NCBI GenBank assembly: GCA_947628975.1
Contig: CANRBW010000014.1
Span: 1-17,510 of the forward strand
DNA from: an uncultured Oscillospiraceae bacterium
Lineage (GTDB): Bacteria > Bacillota > Clostridia > Oscillospirales > Oscillospiraceae
Reading direction: 5' to 3'
Length of the DNA: 17,510 nt
The notes beneath the pieces were generated by a model, which saw only the letters and a program-made list of their open reading frames with translations, did not search any database and was not told where the DNA came from. Below, one piece after another: positions 1 through 6,046 of the stretch (the stretch's first letter is position 1; the number at the start of each line of letters is the position of its first letter). Both the position numbers and the translations under genes were made by a program.

Positions 1-778
1 CGTTGCGGAAGATGCGGCCGATCTCGTAGACCCGCTCCATGCCCCCCACGATGAGCCGCTTCAGGGGCAGCTCGGTGGCGATGCGCATGTACATGTCGAT
101 GTCCAGGGTGTTGTGGTGGGTGATGAAGGGCCGGGCGGCGGCGCCGCCGGCGATGGTGTTGAGCACCGGGGTCTCCACCTCGATGTAGCCCCGGGCGTCC
201 ATAAAGTCCCGGACGTGCTTGATGAACTTGGAGCGGATGACGAAGTTGCGCTTCACCTCCGGGTTGACCATCAGGTCCACATACCGCTGGCGGTAGCGCA
301 GCTCCTTGTCCTGGAGGCCGTGGAACTTCTCCGGCAGGGGCAACAGGGACTTGGCCAGCAGGGTGATGCTCCGGGCCCGGACGCTCATCTCCCCCCGCTG
401 GGTGCGGAAGACTTCCCCCTCCACGCCCACAATGTCGCCGATGTCGAACTTCTTGAACTTCTTGTAGGCCGCCTCGTCCATCTCGTCCTGGCGGGCGTAG
501 AGCTGGATGCGGCCGTCCCGGTCCTGGAGGTCGCAGAAGGACACCTTCCCCATCCCCCGCTTGGACATGAGCCGCCCGGCGACCTTCACCGCCTTGCCCT
601 CCATGGCGTCAAAGTTGTCCTTGATCTGGGCGGAGGTGGCGTCCCAGGCGAACTTGGTCACCTGGAAGGGGTCCTCCCCCGCCGCCTGGAGCTCGGTCAG
701 CTTGTCCCGGCGGAACTTCAAAAGCTCGGAAAGCGAGGGCTCGGTCCCCTGTGGCCGCCCGTTTTTCTCCTCTGCCAT
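1..778 (-). CDS. lysS: Lysyl-tRNA synthetase, class II (3' part cut off by window edge)
   Basis: Charges tRNA-Lys with lysine in the cytoplasm. The 259 complete codons seen cover the N-terminal half. An N-terminal helix and OB-fold tRNA-anticodon-binding domain (about residues 50-150, with GKVSFCDLQDRDGRIQLY) is followed by the start of the class II catalytic core: RYRQRYVDLM, the motif-1 segment FMDARGYIEVETPVL, and the motif-2 approach RIATELPLKRLIVGG...ERVYEIGRIFRN. These are hallmark LysRS segments. The start ATG at 778 is preceded by an AGAGGAG ribosome binding site about 9 nt away. It lies 32 nt downstream of greA and is probably co-transcribed with it, a common Firmicutes pair. Base 1 is in mid-codon, so the C-terminal catalytic part with motif 3 lies outside the window. 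Confidence 0.97.
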   Translation of the reverse strand, partial: MAEEKNGRPQGTEPSLSELLKFRRDKLTELQAAGEDPFQVTKFAWDATSAQIKDNFDAMEGKAVKVAGRLMSKRGMGKVSFCDLQDRDGRIQLYARQDEMDEAAYKKFKKFDIGDIVGVEGEVFRTQRGEMSVRARSITLLAKSLLPLPEKFHGLQDKELRYRQRYVDLMVNPEVKRNFVIRSKFIKHVRDFMDARGYIEVETPVLNTIAGGAAARPFITHHNTLDIDMYMRIATELPLKRLIVGGMERVYEIGRIFRN

Positions 779-810
779 ATCGGTGTTCTCCTCTTCCCTG
801 GGTTGGTTTG

Positions 811-1287
811 TCACTTCTCGATCTTCACGATCTCATAGCGGATGGCACCGTTGGGGGCCTCCACCGTCACCTGCTCCCCCGCCTTGTGGCCCAGCAAAGC
901 CTTGCCGAAGGGGGACTCCTCCGAGATGCGGCCGTTCATGGGGTCGGCCTCCTGGGAGCCCACCACCTGGTAGCTCTCCGTGTCCCCCAGGTCCAGGTCC
1001 TTCACGGTGATGCGGCTGCCCAGGCGGACGGCGTCGGGGTCCTTCTCGTGGTCCTCGATGACCACATAGTTGCTCAAAATGGTCTCGATCTCCGCGATGC
1101 GGGAGTAGAGCTTGCCCTGCTCGTTCTTGGCCTCGTCGTACTCGCTGTTCTCGCTGAGATCGCCGAAGGAGCGGGCCTCCTTGATCTGGTCGGCCACCTC
1201 CTTCTCCCGGACGGTCTTCAGGTAGTTCAGCTCCTGCTTCAGCGCCTCCAGACGGTCGGCGCTCAGCTTGTACTCCTTGGTTGCCAT
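811..1287 (-). CDS. greA: Transcription elongation factor GreA
   Basis: Rescues backtracked RNA polymerase by stimulating its intrinsic transcript cleavage through the secondary channel. The 158-aa product has the standard GreA length and plan: an N-terminal antiparallel coiled coil (about residues 1-75) and a C-terminal FKBP-like domain (about 80-158). The coiled-coil tip reads FGDLSENSEYDEAKNEQG, with the acidic pair D43 and E46 that coordinates the catalytic metal. I chose the ATG at 1287, which gives MATKEYKL, over the upstream in-frame ATG at 1356. AAAGGTG precedes 1287, and the family length fits only this start; 1356 also lies at the predicted transcription start. It is the first gene of a greA-lysS unit driven by the promoter at 1366-1394. 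Confidence 0.97.
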   Translation of the reverse strand: MATKEYKLSADRLEALKQELNYLKTVREKEVADQIKEARSFGDLSENSEYDEAKNEQGKLYSRIAEIETILSNYVVIEDHEKDPDAVRLGSRITVKDLDLGDTESYQVVGSQEADPMNGRISEESPFGKALLGHKAGEQVTVEAPNGAIRYEIVKIEK

Positions 1288-1365
1288 GGGGACCACACAC
1301 CTTTCTATGCCGTCGGCATTGAAATTCACCAGGTCCGCCCCCCAGTGGGGGACCATATTCTATGT

Positions 1366-1394
1366 ATTATAGGTATTTTCCCCCCGTCTGTCAA
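1366..1394 (-). promoter_or_regulatory. Vegetative promoter of greA-lysS
   Basis: A perfect consensus promoter read on the minus strand: -35 TTGACA at 1394-1389, a 17-bp spacer, and -10 TATAAT at 1371-1366. Transcription should start near 1359, leaving a leader of about 70 nt before the greA ATG. No terminator-like hairpin was seen in that leader. Confidence 0.9.
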
Positions 1395-1631
1395 GTCGCC
1401 CCCCAAAAAGTCCGCCGGGAGAGATGCAGGTTTGTCAAACATATTGGACAGCGAACAGGTTGGGGGAGCGCCAGTGGAGGGGGCGGATGGGGAGGGCGTT
1501 GTATTGACGCTGCCGGACTTTTTTCTCAAATGTTGTTGCGCTTTTGCCTGGAGGTCGTTATCTATTTTGTCGGGTGACCTGTTCCCCTTTCGCCTTCCCT
1601 CAAAACCACAGTGCAAAGGAGCGTCCAAACT

Positions 1632-2795
1632 ATGAAAAGCTGTTCAAAGGTGCTTAGCGCTGCCCTCGCGGTCTGTCTGCTTTTCTCCTCCGTCACCCCC
1701 GCCCTGGCTGACGAGGCCGCCGGGCCCTCTTCGTGGGCGGCGGACCGGGTGGAGAGGGCCATCTACCTGAAGATGGTCCCTGAAGAGCTCCAGGGGGACT
1801 ATCAGGCGGATATGACCAGGGCGGAGTTCGCGAAGATGACCATCTACTTCCTCGCCGCGCAGCATGACTATCCCACCTTCTGGGCCGGGGGCGTCGCCGA
1901 CGACGTCACCACGAAGGATTTTGTCTGCTACTTCCTGGAAAACCGCCAAAGAAGCGGCCAGCCGCGGTATTCCAAGGAGGACTTTTGGGGGGATGTTCCC
2001 GAAGCGCGGCGGACAGAGGCGCGCGATAGCGGCTGGCGGGAGCTTTTGACGCTGATGGCCCCTTTTTCTGAGTCCGGCGATCTGGGCGACGATTCCTTCT
2101 ACATCCACGCCGCCTACGTTCTGGGCATCGTCAACGGCCGGGACGACGGCACCTTTGGTCCCGATGACCCCATTACCCGCCAGGAGGCCGCCGCCATGCT
2201 GGACCGGGTCTATCGGACCTATGCCAACAAGCCACTGGACACAGCGGAGCTCACCCAATATCAAGATGAGGCTGAGATCGGGGCCTGGGCGAAGGATCCT
2301 GTGGCCCGGATGGTCCAGTATGAGATCATGACAGGCACGGAGGAGGACAGGTTCTCCCCCCTCTCCCCCTATACCAGGGAACAGTGCATCGTCACCTTTG
2401 ATCGCCTGTACCGCAACGCCCCGGTCAGCAGGCCCCAGCAAAATGTCCCCTTTTTGTCCGATATGGAGAAAAAGCTGGCCACGGTTTATCACAAAAATGT
2501 TGACGTGTGGGATCGCTGGGACACCGATGACGCCGTGGTGATCACGGGTCGATCCGGGATGGCTCCCATCGCCGCCTTTCACGGCACACAGCTGAGCCCC
2601 ATGCTCTATATCCTATACCGCTCGGATCAGCGGGCTGACATCTGCCTCCCGGATGACGCGGGGTATTCCTCCATGTCCAATTTCTCCCTCTCTGAGGACC
2701 GGCAATATGTCCACTATATCGCCCGCTTTGACCAAGAGGCGTACAAGCCCTACCGCATCCACATTCAGACCGGGGAGATCGAGGCGCTGGAATGA
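1632..2795 (+). CDS. Secreted protein with three S-layer homology (SLH) repeats
   Basis: A 387-aa exported protein that probably binds the cell wall through its SLH repeats. An N-terminal signal peptide (MKSCSKVL, hydrophobic core, cleavage near VTPALA) is followed by SLH-like repeats. Repeat 1 is weak (about residues 37-80, with DMTRAEFAKM). Repeat 2 is classic (about 155-205, with GIVNGRDDGTFGPDDPITRQEAAAML). Repeat 3 is diverged (about 215-265, with MTGTEEDRFSPLSPYTREQ). The last 120 residues match no family I recognise. The start at 1632 is chosen because AAAGGAG lies 10 nt upstream and the signal peptide then starts properly; an in-frame ATG at 1611 lies before that site. It is a lone plus-strand gene between rplL and greA, and I see no convincing promoter for it. 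Substrate or partner unknown. Confidence 0.9.
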   Translation: MKSCSKVLSAALAVCLLFSSVTPALADEAAGPSSWAADRVERAIYLKMVPEELQGDYQADMTRAEFAKMTIYFLAAQHDYPTFWAGGVADDVTTKDFVCYFLENRQRSGQPRYSKEDFWGDVPEARRTEARDSGWRELLTLMAPFSESGDLGDDSFYIHAAYVLGIVNGRDDGTFGPDDPITRQEAAAMLDRVYRTYANKPLDTAELTQYQDEAEIGAWAKDPVARMVQYEIMTGTEEDRFSPLSPYTREQCIVTFDRLYRNAPVSRPQQNVPFLSDMEKKLATVYHKNVDVWDRWDTDDAVVITGRSGMAPIAAFHGTQLSPMLYILYRSDQRADICLPDDAGYSSMSNFSLSEDRQYVHYIARFDQEAYKPYRIHIQTGEIEALE

Positions 2796-2801
2796 GGCGC
2801 G

Positions 2802-2827
2802 GAGCGCGGGGCCAACGCCCCGCGCTC
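2802..2827 (+). terminator. GC-rich hairpin after the SLH gene
   Basis: A perfect 10-bp stem (GAGCGCGGGG at 2802-2811 with CCCCGCGCTC at 2818-2827) and a 6-nt loop start 6 nt after the SLH stop codon. There is no T-tract after it, so by itself it is a weak intrinsic terminator. The rplL terminator just beyond may complete termination. Confidence 0.5.
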
Positions 2828-2875
2828 TGTACCTCCGGTCGTGAGCTCTCTTGTAGGCCGCACCTCCCTTCGGAG

Positions 2876-2906
2876 AAAAAAACAGGCCGCCCACTGGGCG
2901 ACCTGT
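2876..2906 (-). terminator. Intrinsic terminator of rplJL
   Basis: On the minus strand an 11-bp stem (2906-2896 with 2892-2882, one G-T wobble, 3-nt loop) is followed by a run of seven T. It lies 28 nt after the rplL stop. On the plus strand the same stem is followed by TTTGTTCT, so it may also stop transcription from the SLH gene. It closes the operon at rplL; rpoB does not follow. Confidence 0.88.
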
Positions 2907-2934
2907 TTGTTCTCTTGGGGGGAAAGAAGCGGAA

Positions 2935-3309
2935 TTACTTCAGCTCCACCTTGGCGCCGGCGTCCTCCAGCTTCTTCTTCATCTCCTCGGCGTCGTCCTT
3001 GCCCACGGCCTCCTTGACGGCCTTGGGGGCGGCCTCCACCAGAGCCTTGGCCTCGGCCAGGCCCAGGCCGGTGATCTCCCGGACCGCCTTGATGACCTTG
3101 ATCTTCTCCGCGCCGATCTCGGCCAGGACCACGTCGAACTCGGTCTTCTCCTCCGCGGCGGGGGCGGCGGCGCCGGCGGCGGCCGGGGCGGCCATGGCGG
3201 CGGCGGACACGCCGAACTCCTCCTCCAGCGCGTGGACCAGCTCGCTGAGCTCCAGAACGGTCAGGGCCTTCACCTCTTCAATGAGGGCGTTGATCTTCTC
3301 ACTAGCCAT
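2935..3309 (-). CDS. rplL: 50S ribosomal protein L7/L12
   Basis: Forms the flexible dimers of the ribosomal stalk that recruit translational GTPases. The 124-aa product has the standard plan: an N-terminal dimerisation domain (about 1-35, ALIEEVKALTVLELSELVHA), an Ala/Pro hinge (about 36-54), and the C-terminal factor-binding domain (KTEFDVVL...AEKIKVIKAVREITGLGL...KAVKEAV). The ATG at 3309 has a near-perfect AGGAGGT site 9 nt upstream. The rplJ stop is 56 nt upstream, giving the normal rplJ-rplL order. The terminator at 2876-2906 follows directly, so rpoBC are not in this transcript. Confidence 0.98.
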   Translation of the reverse strand: MASEKINALIEEVKALTVLELSELVHALEEEFGVSAAAMAAPAAAGAAAPAAEEKTEFDVVLAEIGAEKIKVIKAVREITGLGLAEAKALVEAAPKAVKEAVGKDDAEEMKKKLEDAGAKVELK

Positions 3310-3365
3310 TGTGTATTTACCTCCTGATTCTGTCTGAGTTTGTGAATGTTAGATGGGACCCGCCG

Positions 3366-3998
3366 TCACTCCGCGGCGGGGGCCTCGGCGGCCTCAGCGG
3401 GGGCGGCCTCCTCAGCGGCGGGGGCCTCGGCGGGCGCCTCCGCGGCGGGAGCTTCCTCAGCGGGAACCTCAGCGGCAGGGGCCTCGGTCAGGGCGGCGCC
3501 GCCGCCCTTCTCCGCGATGGCCTTGATGACGATGGCCAGGCTGGTGATGGGGGCCAGCATGGTGCCCAGCACCTGGGCCTGGAGCATCTCCTTGGAGGGC
3601 AGCTCGGCCAGGGCCATGATGTCGTTGAGGGGCAGGACCTTGCCGTCCATGAAGCCGGCCTTGATGACGAACTTCGCGCCGTTGAACTTCTTGGAGAACT
3701 TGTTGATGACGCGCATGGGGGCGATGGGGTCGTCGGCGGACACCGCCAGAGCGGTGGTGCCGTGCAGATGCTCGTCCAGCTCGCCCAGCCCGGTGTCGTC
3801 CAGGGCGAAGCGGACCATGGTGTTCTTCACCACGGCGTAGTCCACCCCGTTCTTCCGGAGCTCCTGGCGCAGCTCGGTGTCCTCGGCCACCGTGATGCCC
3901 TTGTAGTCCACCAGCACGCCGGAGGCGGCGCCCTTCAGCTTCTCCTCCAGCGCGGCCACCGTGGCCTTCTTCTCGCTCAGGATCTTAGCGTTTGGCAT
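3366..3998 (-). CDS. rplJ: 50S ribosomal protein L10 with long acidic Ala/Pro tail
   Basis: Anchors L7/L12 dimers on 23S rRNA at the stalk base. The 210-aa product begins MPNAKILSEKKATVAALEEKL and carries the L10 fold (LVDYKGITVAEDTELRQELR, YAVVKNTMVRFAL, KFVIKAGFMDGKVL), then the C-terminal helix that binds L7/L12. L10 is usually about 165-180 aa; here the last roughly 45 residues are a low-complexity Ala/Glu/Pro repeat (EAPAAEVPAEEAPAAEAP and on). The start at 3998 is chosen over the in-frame ATG at 4088 because GGAGGTG precedes it and 4088 lies inside the structured leader. It has its own promoter (4142-4170) and an L10-type leader. The prophage begins just upstream of that promoter. Confidence 0.97.
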   Translation of the reverse strand: MPNAKILSEKKATVAALEEKLKGAASGVLVDYKGITVAEDTELRQELRKNGVDYAVVKNTMVRFALDDTGLGELDEHLHGTTALAVSADDPIAPMRVINKFSKKFNGAKFVIKAGFMDGKVLPLNDIMALAELPSKEMLQAQVLGTMLAPITSLAIVIKAIAEKGGGAALTEAPAAEVPAEEAPAAEAPAEAPAAEEAAPAEAAEAPAAE

Positions 3999-4018
3999 AT
4001 TGTTTTCACCTCCACAAA

Positions 4019-4135
4019 AGAAAAATGCCGCTTTCGTGTTCCAAAGCGCACGAAAACAGCATGGAAAAGCGGAAATCCACTGCTGCATTCTCGGCGGGAC
4101 TTACCCCTCGCGGGCGCCAGCTGTCTCAGAACACG
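4019..4135 (-). ncRNA. L10-type ribosomal protein leader of rplJL with terminator hairpin
   Basis: The leader starts near 4134 and contains a segment, GACAGCTGGCGCCC followed by GGGGTAAGTCCCGCCGAGAA (4125-4090), that closely resembles the known L10 leader to which L10-(L12)4 binds. A 14-bp stem with two G-U pairs follows (5' arm 4062-4049, 3' arm 4038-4025, 10-nt loop), then TTTTTCTTTT, an intrinsic terminator about 20 nt before the rplJ start. The 5' end of the RNA (GUGUUC, 4134-4129) can pair with GAACAC in the terminator loop and 3' arm. In DNA the complementarity is a perfect 11 bp (4129-4139 with 4031-4041). Termination controlled by L10 is known for Firmicutes rplJL; the exact folds here are my inference. 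Confidence 0.75.
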
Positions 4136-4141
4136 AAAGGG

Positions 4142-4170
4142 ATTATACCAGCTTCTCCCCCGTTTGTCAA
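4142..4170 (-). promoter_or_regulatory. Vegetative promoter of rplJL
   Basis: A perfect consensus on the minus strand: -35 TTGACA at 4170-4165, 17-bp spacer, -10 TATAAT at 4147-4142. Upstream of the -35 box lies an A/T-tract-rich stretch (4171-4196) that could act as an UP element. The 15-bp putative attL core (4182-4196) forms the outer part of it, so prophage insertion leaves the promoter and its upstream element intact. Confidence 0.92.
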
Positions 4171-4181
4171 GCATTTTTCCC

Positions 4182-4196
4182 AAAACAGCGGGAAAA
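4182..4196. repeat. Putative attL core (15-bp direct repeat)
   Basis: AAAACAGCGGGAAAA, identical to 10606-10620. Here it is preceded by TTTTTCCC, so the site is a dyad: TTTTCCC, 8-bp centre AAAACAGC, GGGAAAA. Dyads with a short centre are typical of recombinase core sites. It does not resemble a canonical dif sequence to my eye. Confidence 0.7.
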
Positions 4197-4222
4197 GGCA
4201 GGTTTTATATTGTAATTGGACA

Positions 4223-4250
4223 AGCCGGGAGGTGTCCCGGCTAATTTTTT
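4223..4250 (+). terminator. Intrinsic terminator just inside the left prophage end
   Basis: An 8-bp stem AGCCGGGA (4223-4230) with TCCCGGCT (4235-4242), GGTG loop, then AATTTTTT. It lies 18 nt before the first phage ATG. In the excised circle it would stop transcripts coming through the hairpin-rich region before they reach the ssb-like gene; in the integrated form nothing obvious reads into it. Confidence 0.75.
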
Positions 4251-4268
4251 ATATGGAGGTATGAGCAG

Positions 4269-4502
4269 ATGAAATGGCTGGTGCTGAAAGTCCGGGAACA
4301 CAACTTCCCGGGCGATGACGGCAGGGTGGTGACGGGGAAGTTCGTCTACCTGGCCCCTGCTGAAGGTGAGGCCGCCGGTGATCCCCGGCGTGTCTTCGTC
4401 AACAGTTCCCGGGAGAAGGATTTCGCCTATTTCCCCAAGCAGGGCGATTCCGTCTATCTCTTTGAGAGCGGCGGCAGGGTCCAGGACTTTATCAAGGCGT
4501 AG
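4269..4502 (+). CDS. Small phage protein, candidate ssDNA-binding protein (gpV-like)
   Basis: A 77-aa basic-to-neutral protein, MKWLVLKVREHNFPGDDG..., rich in short beta-strand-like runs (KWLVLKVRE, TGKFVYLAPAE, RRVFVNSS, DSVYLFESGG). Sequence alone does not identify it. Inference: size, predicted all-beta character and position directly before the Rep gene match the ssDNA-binding proteins that coat filamentous phage DNA before extrusion (M13 gpV is 87 aa and also has a GK-aromatic turn followed by beta strands). The start at 4269 has GGAGGT 8 nt upstream; an ATG at 4261 stops after three codons. Other possibilities are a replication accessory or a regulatory protein. Confidence 0.8.
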   Translation: MKWLVLKVREHNFPGDDGRVVTGKFVYLAPAEGEAAGDPRRVFVNSSREKDFAYFPKQGDSVYLFESGGRVQDFIKA

Positions 4503-4556
4503 CACTTCACCCTCTCTGTGCTGGTGACGGTCGTGAGATAGGCCCAGCCCGGAAAG

Positions 4557-4597
4557 GTGGCCGTTTGGGGAGGCGTAGGCGCTCCCCGCCCGGCCAC
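4557..4597 (+). promoter_or_regulatory. Large hairpin between ssb-like and rep genes (candidate phage origin or packaging element)
   Basis: Outer stem GTGGCCG (4557-4563) with CGGCCAC (4591-4597), a TTT/GCC internal loop, inner stem GGGGAG (4567-4572) with CTCCCC (4582-4587), and a 9-nt loop. No T-tract follows, so it is not an ordinary terminator. It lies 26 nt before the Rep start, where rolling-circle origins are often found. Function is inferred. Confidence 0.45.
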
Positions 4598-4622
4598 TTG
4601 ACCCCATATCGTTTTCCGGGAA

Positions 4623-5507
4623 GTGGTTGCGTTGTCTATATCGCCGCTCTACACGATACACCAGTACAGAGAGGGCATCTACAAGGTGGTGGCCTTCAAG
4701 CGCCGCCTTGATCCGGATGCCCTCTTTTTGCGTGACCGTGAGGACGATACCCACAACGATGTCAAACTGGACAACAACTTTTCCCGCGCCCGTTCTATGG
4801 TGCTCCAATACGCCCTCTGCAATCCCTGGGACTACTTCTTCACCGGCACCCTGGACGAGACCAAACAAGACCGCTTCAACCTGGACGCCTTTTCCGGGCG
4901 GCTCATGCAGTTCATCCGGGACAAGCGCAAAGCCTACCACGCCAAGTTCCAGGTCTTGTTGGTGCCGGAGCACCACAAGGACGGGGCGTGGCACGTCCAT
5001 GGCCTGGTCCACGGCCTCCCGGCCTCGGTCCTGTGCCCTTTCCAGCCTCCGGCCCCTCAGATGCTCATTGACGGCGGCTTTCTCAACTGGCCGGACTACC
5101 AGGCCAAGTTCGGCTTCTGCTCCATGGGGGCCATCCGTGACCCTGTCGCCACGGCCTTTTACATCAGCAAGTATGTCTCCAAAGACCTCTCCCGCCGGGC
5201 CGGTGACCTGGGCAAGCACCTGTATTTCCACTCCCGGCCCCTGCGGACGGCGGCGAAGGCGTCCGAGGTCTACCTCCCCAACTCCGGGCTGGACGACCTC
5301 TGCACCCATGACTATGACTTTTGTAGGACAGGCTGGGCCTTTGACGCCCCCTGGTGGTTCCCCATGGCCTGGGAGGGCGCCGACCTTCCGGCGTTGGACG
5401 TGGCCGAAGACCCGCTGGCGGACTTCGACCCCCAAACGGTAGAGCCGCCCCCGGAGGTGTGGGAGCAGATCACCCTTTTAACTTCTCTCGAATGGTCTCG
5501 TCAATAG
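4623..5507 (+). CDS. HUH-type rolling-circle replication initiator (Rep)
   Basis: Nicks one phage DNA strand at the origin to start rolling-circle replication. The 294-aa protein has the three HUH motifs in order: motif 1 YFFTGTLD (about 71-78), the metal-binding HUH motif in GAWHVHGLVHG (H124 and H126), and the catalytic tyrosine motif FYISKYVSKDL (Y180 and Y184, two candidate tyrosines). The segment SRARSMVLQYALCNPWDYF before motif 1 is typical of phage Reps of gut Firmicutes. The start is uncertain: GTG at 4623 has only a weak upstream site and gives the longest frame; ATG at 4797 keeps all three motifs but would drop 58 residues. The 3' end overlaps the convergent DUF2726-like gene by 38 bp. 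Confidence 0.92.
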   Translation: MVALSISPLYTIHQYREGIYKVVAFKRRLDPDALFLRDREDDTHNDVKLDNNFSRARSMVLQYALCNPWDYFFTGTLDETKQDRFNLDAFSGRLMQFIRDKRKAYHAKFQVLLVPEHHKDGAWHVHGLVHGLPASVLCPFQPPAPQMLIDGGFLNWPDYQAKFGFCSMGAIRDPVATAFYISKYVSKDLSRRAGDLGKHLYFHSRPLRTAAKASEVYLPNSGLDDLCTHDYDFCRTGWAFDAPWWFPMAWEGADLPALDVAEDPLADFDPQTVEPPPEVWEQITLLTSLEWSRQ

Positions 5508-5973
5508 CCCGGACGTGGAGGATTTGATAGCCCACGCTTCGCACGACCTCGTCCACGAACGCATCCCGCTTTTTCCGGCTCTCTGTGTCGTGGGTGCTGT
5601 CGTCCAGCTCTATGATGTACCGGGCCACCAGCTTCGCGTCGCATAGGACAAAGTCGACGTGCTTGGCCTGGATCTTGTAGAGGTAGGTCTTGTATTTCGG
5701 GTTCCCCTTCACCGGTTCCAGCAGGTCCAGCAGTCTGACCTTGGCGAAAACGGTATACCCCAGCTCCTCGGCGATCGGCTTCAGCTTCGCATAGGCGTCT
5801 TTTTCGTTGTAGGTGAAAAGCCATGCTCTTTGGTAGGCGCCCTGGATGGGCAGTTCTTTCGTCTCCGTCTTCTGGAGCTCCTCCGCCTTCTGGGGCTTTT
5901 TGAGCAGCTGGCCTATGACGTAACATACGCCAAGAATGACCGTCAGAATGATGATCGTGGTCGAGGGGTTCAT
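5470..5973 (-). CDS. DUF2726-like protein with N-terminal membrane helix, prophage accessory gene
   Basis: A 167-aa protein antisense to all other phage structural genes. Residues 5-22 form one membrane helix, followed by a charged linker. About 55-160 match the DUF2726 pattern as I know it: VFAKVRLLDLL, KAKHVDFVL-type strand here QAKHVDFVLCD (D107), RYIIELDDSTH (E122, D124, H128), RKKRDAFVDEVVRSVGYQILHV. DUF2726 is thought to adopt a restriction-endonuclease-like fold, and D107/E122 could be its acidic residues. The ATG at 5973 has AAGGGA 5 nt upstream, and a good promoter lies at 6004-6032. Inference: it is expressed in the lysogen, perhaps for host fitness or superinfection exclusion. Experimental function unknown. 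Confidence 0.85.
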   Translation of the reverse strand: MNPSTTIIILTVILGVCYVIGQLLKKPQKAEELQKTETKELPIQGAYQRAWLFTYNEKDAYAKLKPIAEELGYTVFAKVRLLDLLEPVKGNPKYKTYLYKIQAKHVDFVLCDAKLVARYIIELDDSTHDTESRKKRDAFVDEVVRSVGYQILHVRAIDETIREKLKG

Positions 5974-6003
5974 GGTGTCCCTTCTCTCTTTATTGTTCTT
6001 TTC

Positions 6004-6032
6004 AGTTTATCCGCTTTTATCCAGAGCGTCAA
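6004..6032 (-). promoter_or_regulatory. Promoter of the DUF2726-like gene
   Basis: On the minus strand: -35 TTGACG (6032-6027), exactly 17-bp spacer, -10 TAAACT (6009-6004). It leaves a leader of roughly 25 nt. It is the clearest vegetative promoter inside the prophage, and its -35 box overlaps the ribosome binding site of the divergent small gene at 6047. Confidence 0.7.
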
Positions 6033-6046
6033 GGGGGGTGTCTGCT

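Noticed and set aside
113..838. 241-aa plus-strand frame opposite lysS
   Set aside because: Shadow of a clear LysRS frame, with no start signal.
1504..1532. Promoter for the SLH gene (TTGACG then CAAATG at 17 bp)
   Set aside because: The -10 matches only two of six positions; too weak to annotate.
4182..4196. att core as a canonical XerCD dif site
   Set aside because: The two-arm layout is suggestive, but the sequence lacks the AT-rich dif arm pattern of Firmicutes. Kept only as a hypothesis of host-recombinase use.
4167..5435. 422-aa minus-strand open frame opposite rep
   Set aside because: Antisense shadow in GC-rich DNA: no ribosome binding site, low-complexity Gly/Val/Arg/Glu composition, and the opposite frame has clear HUH motifs.
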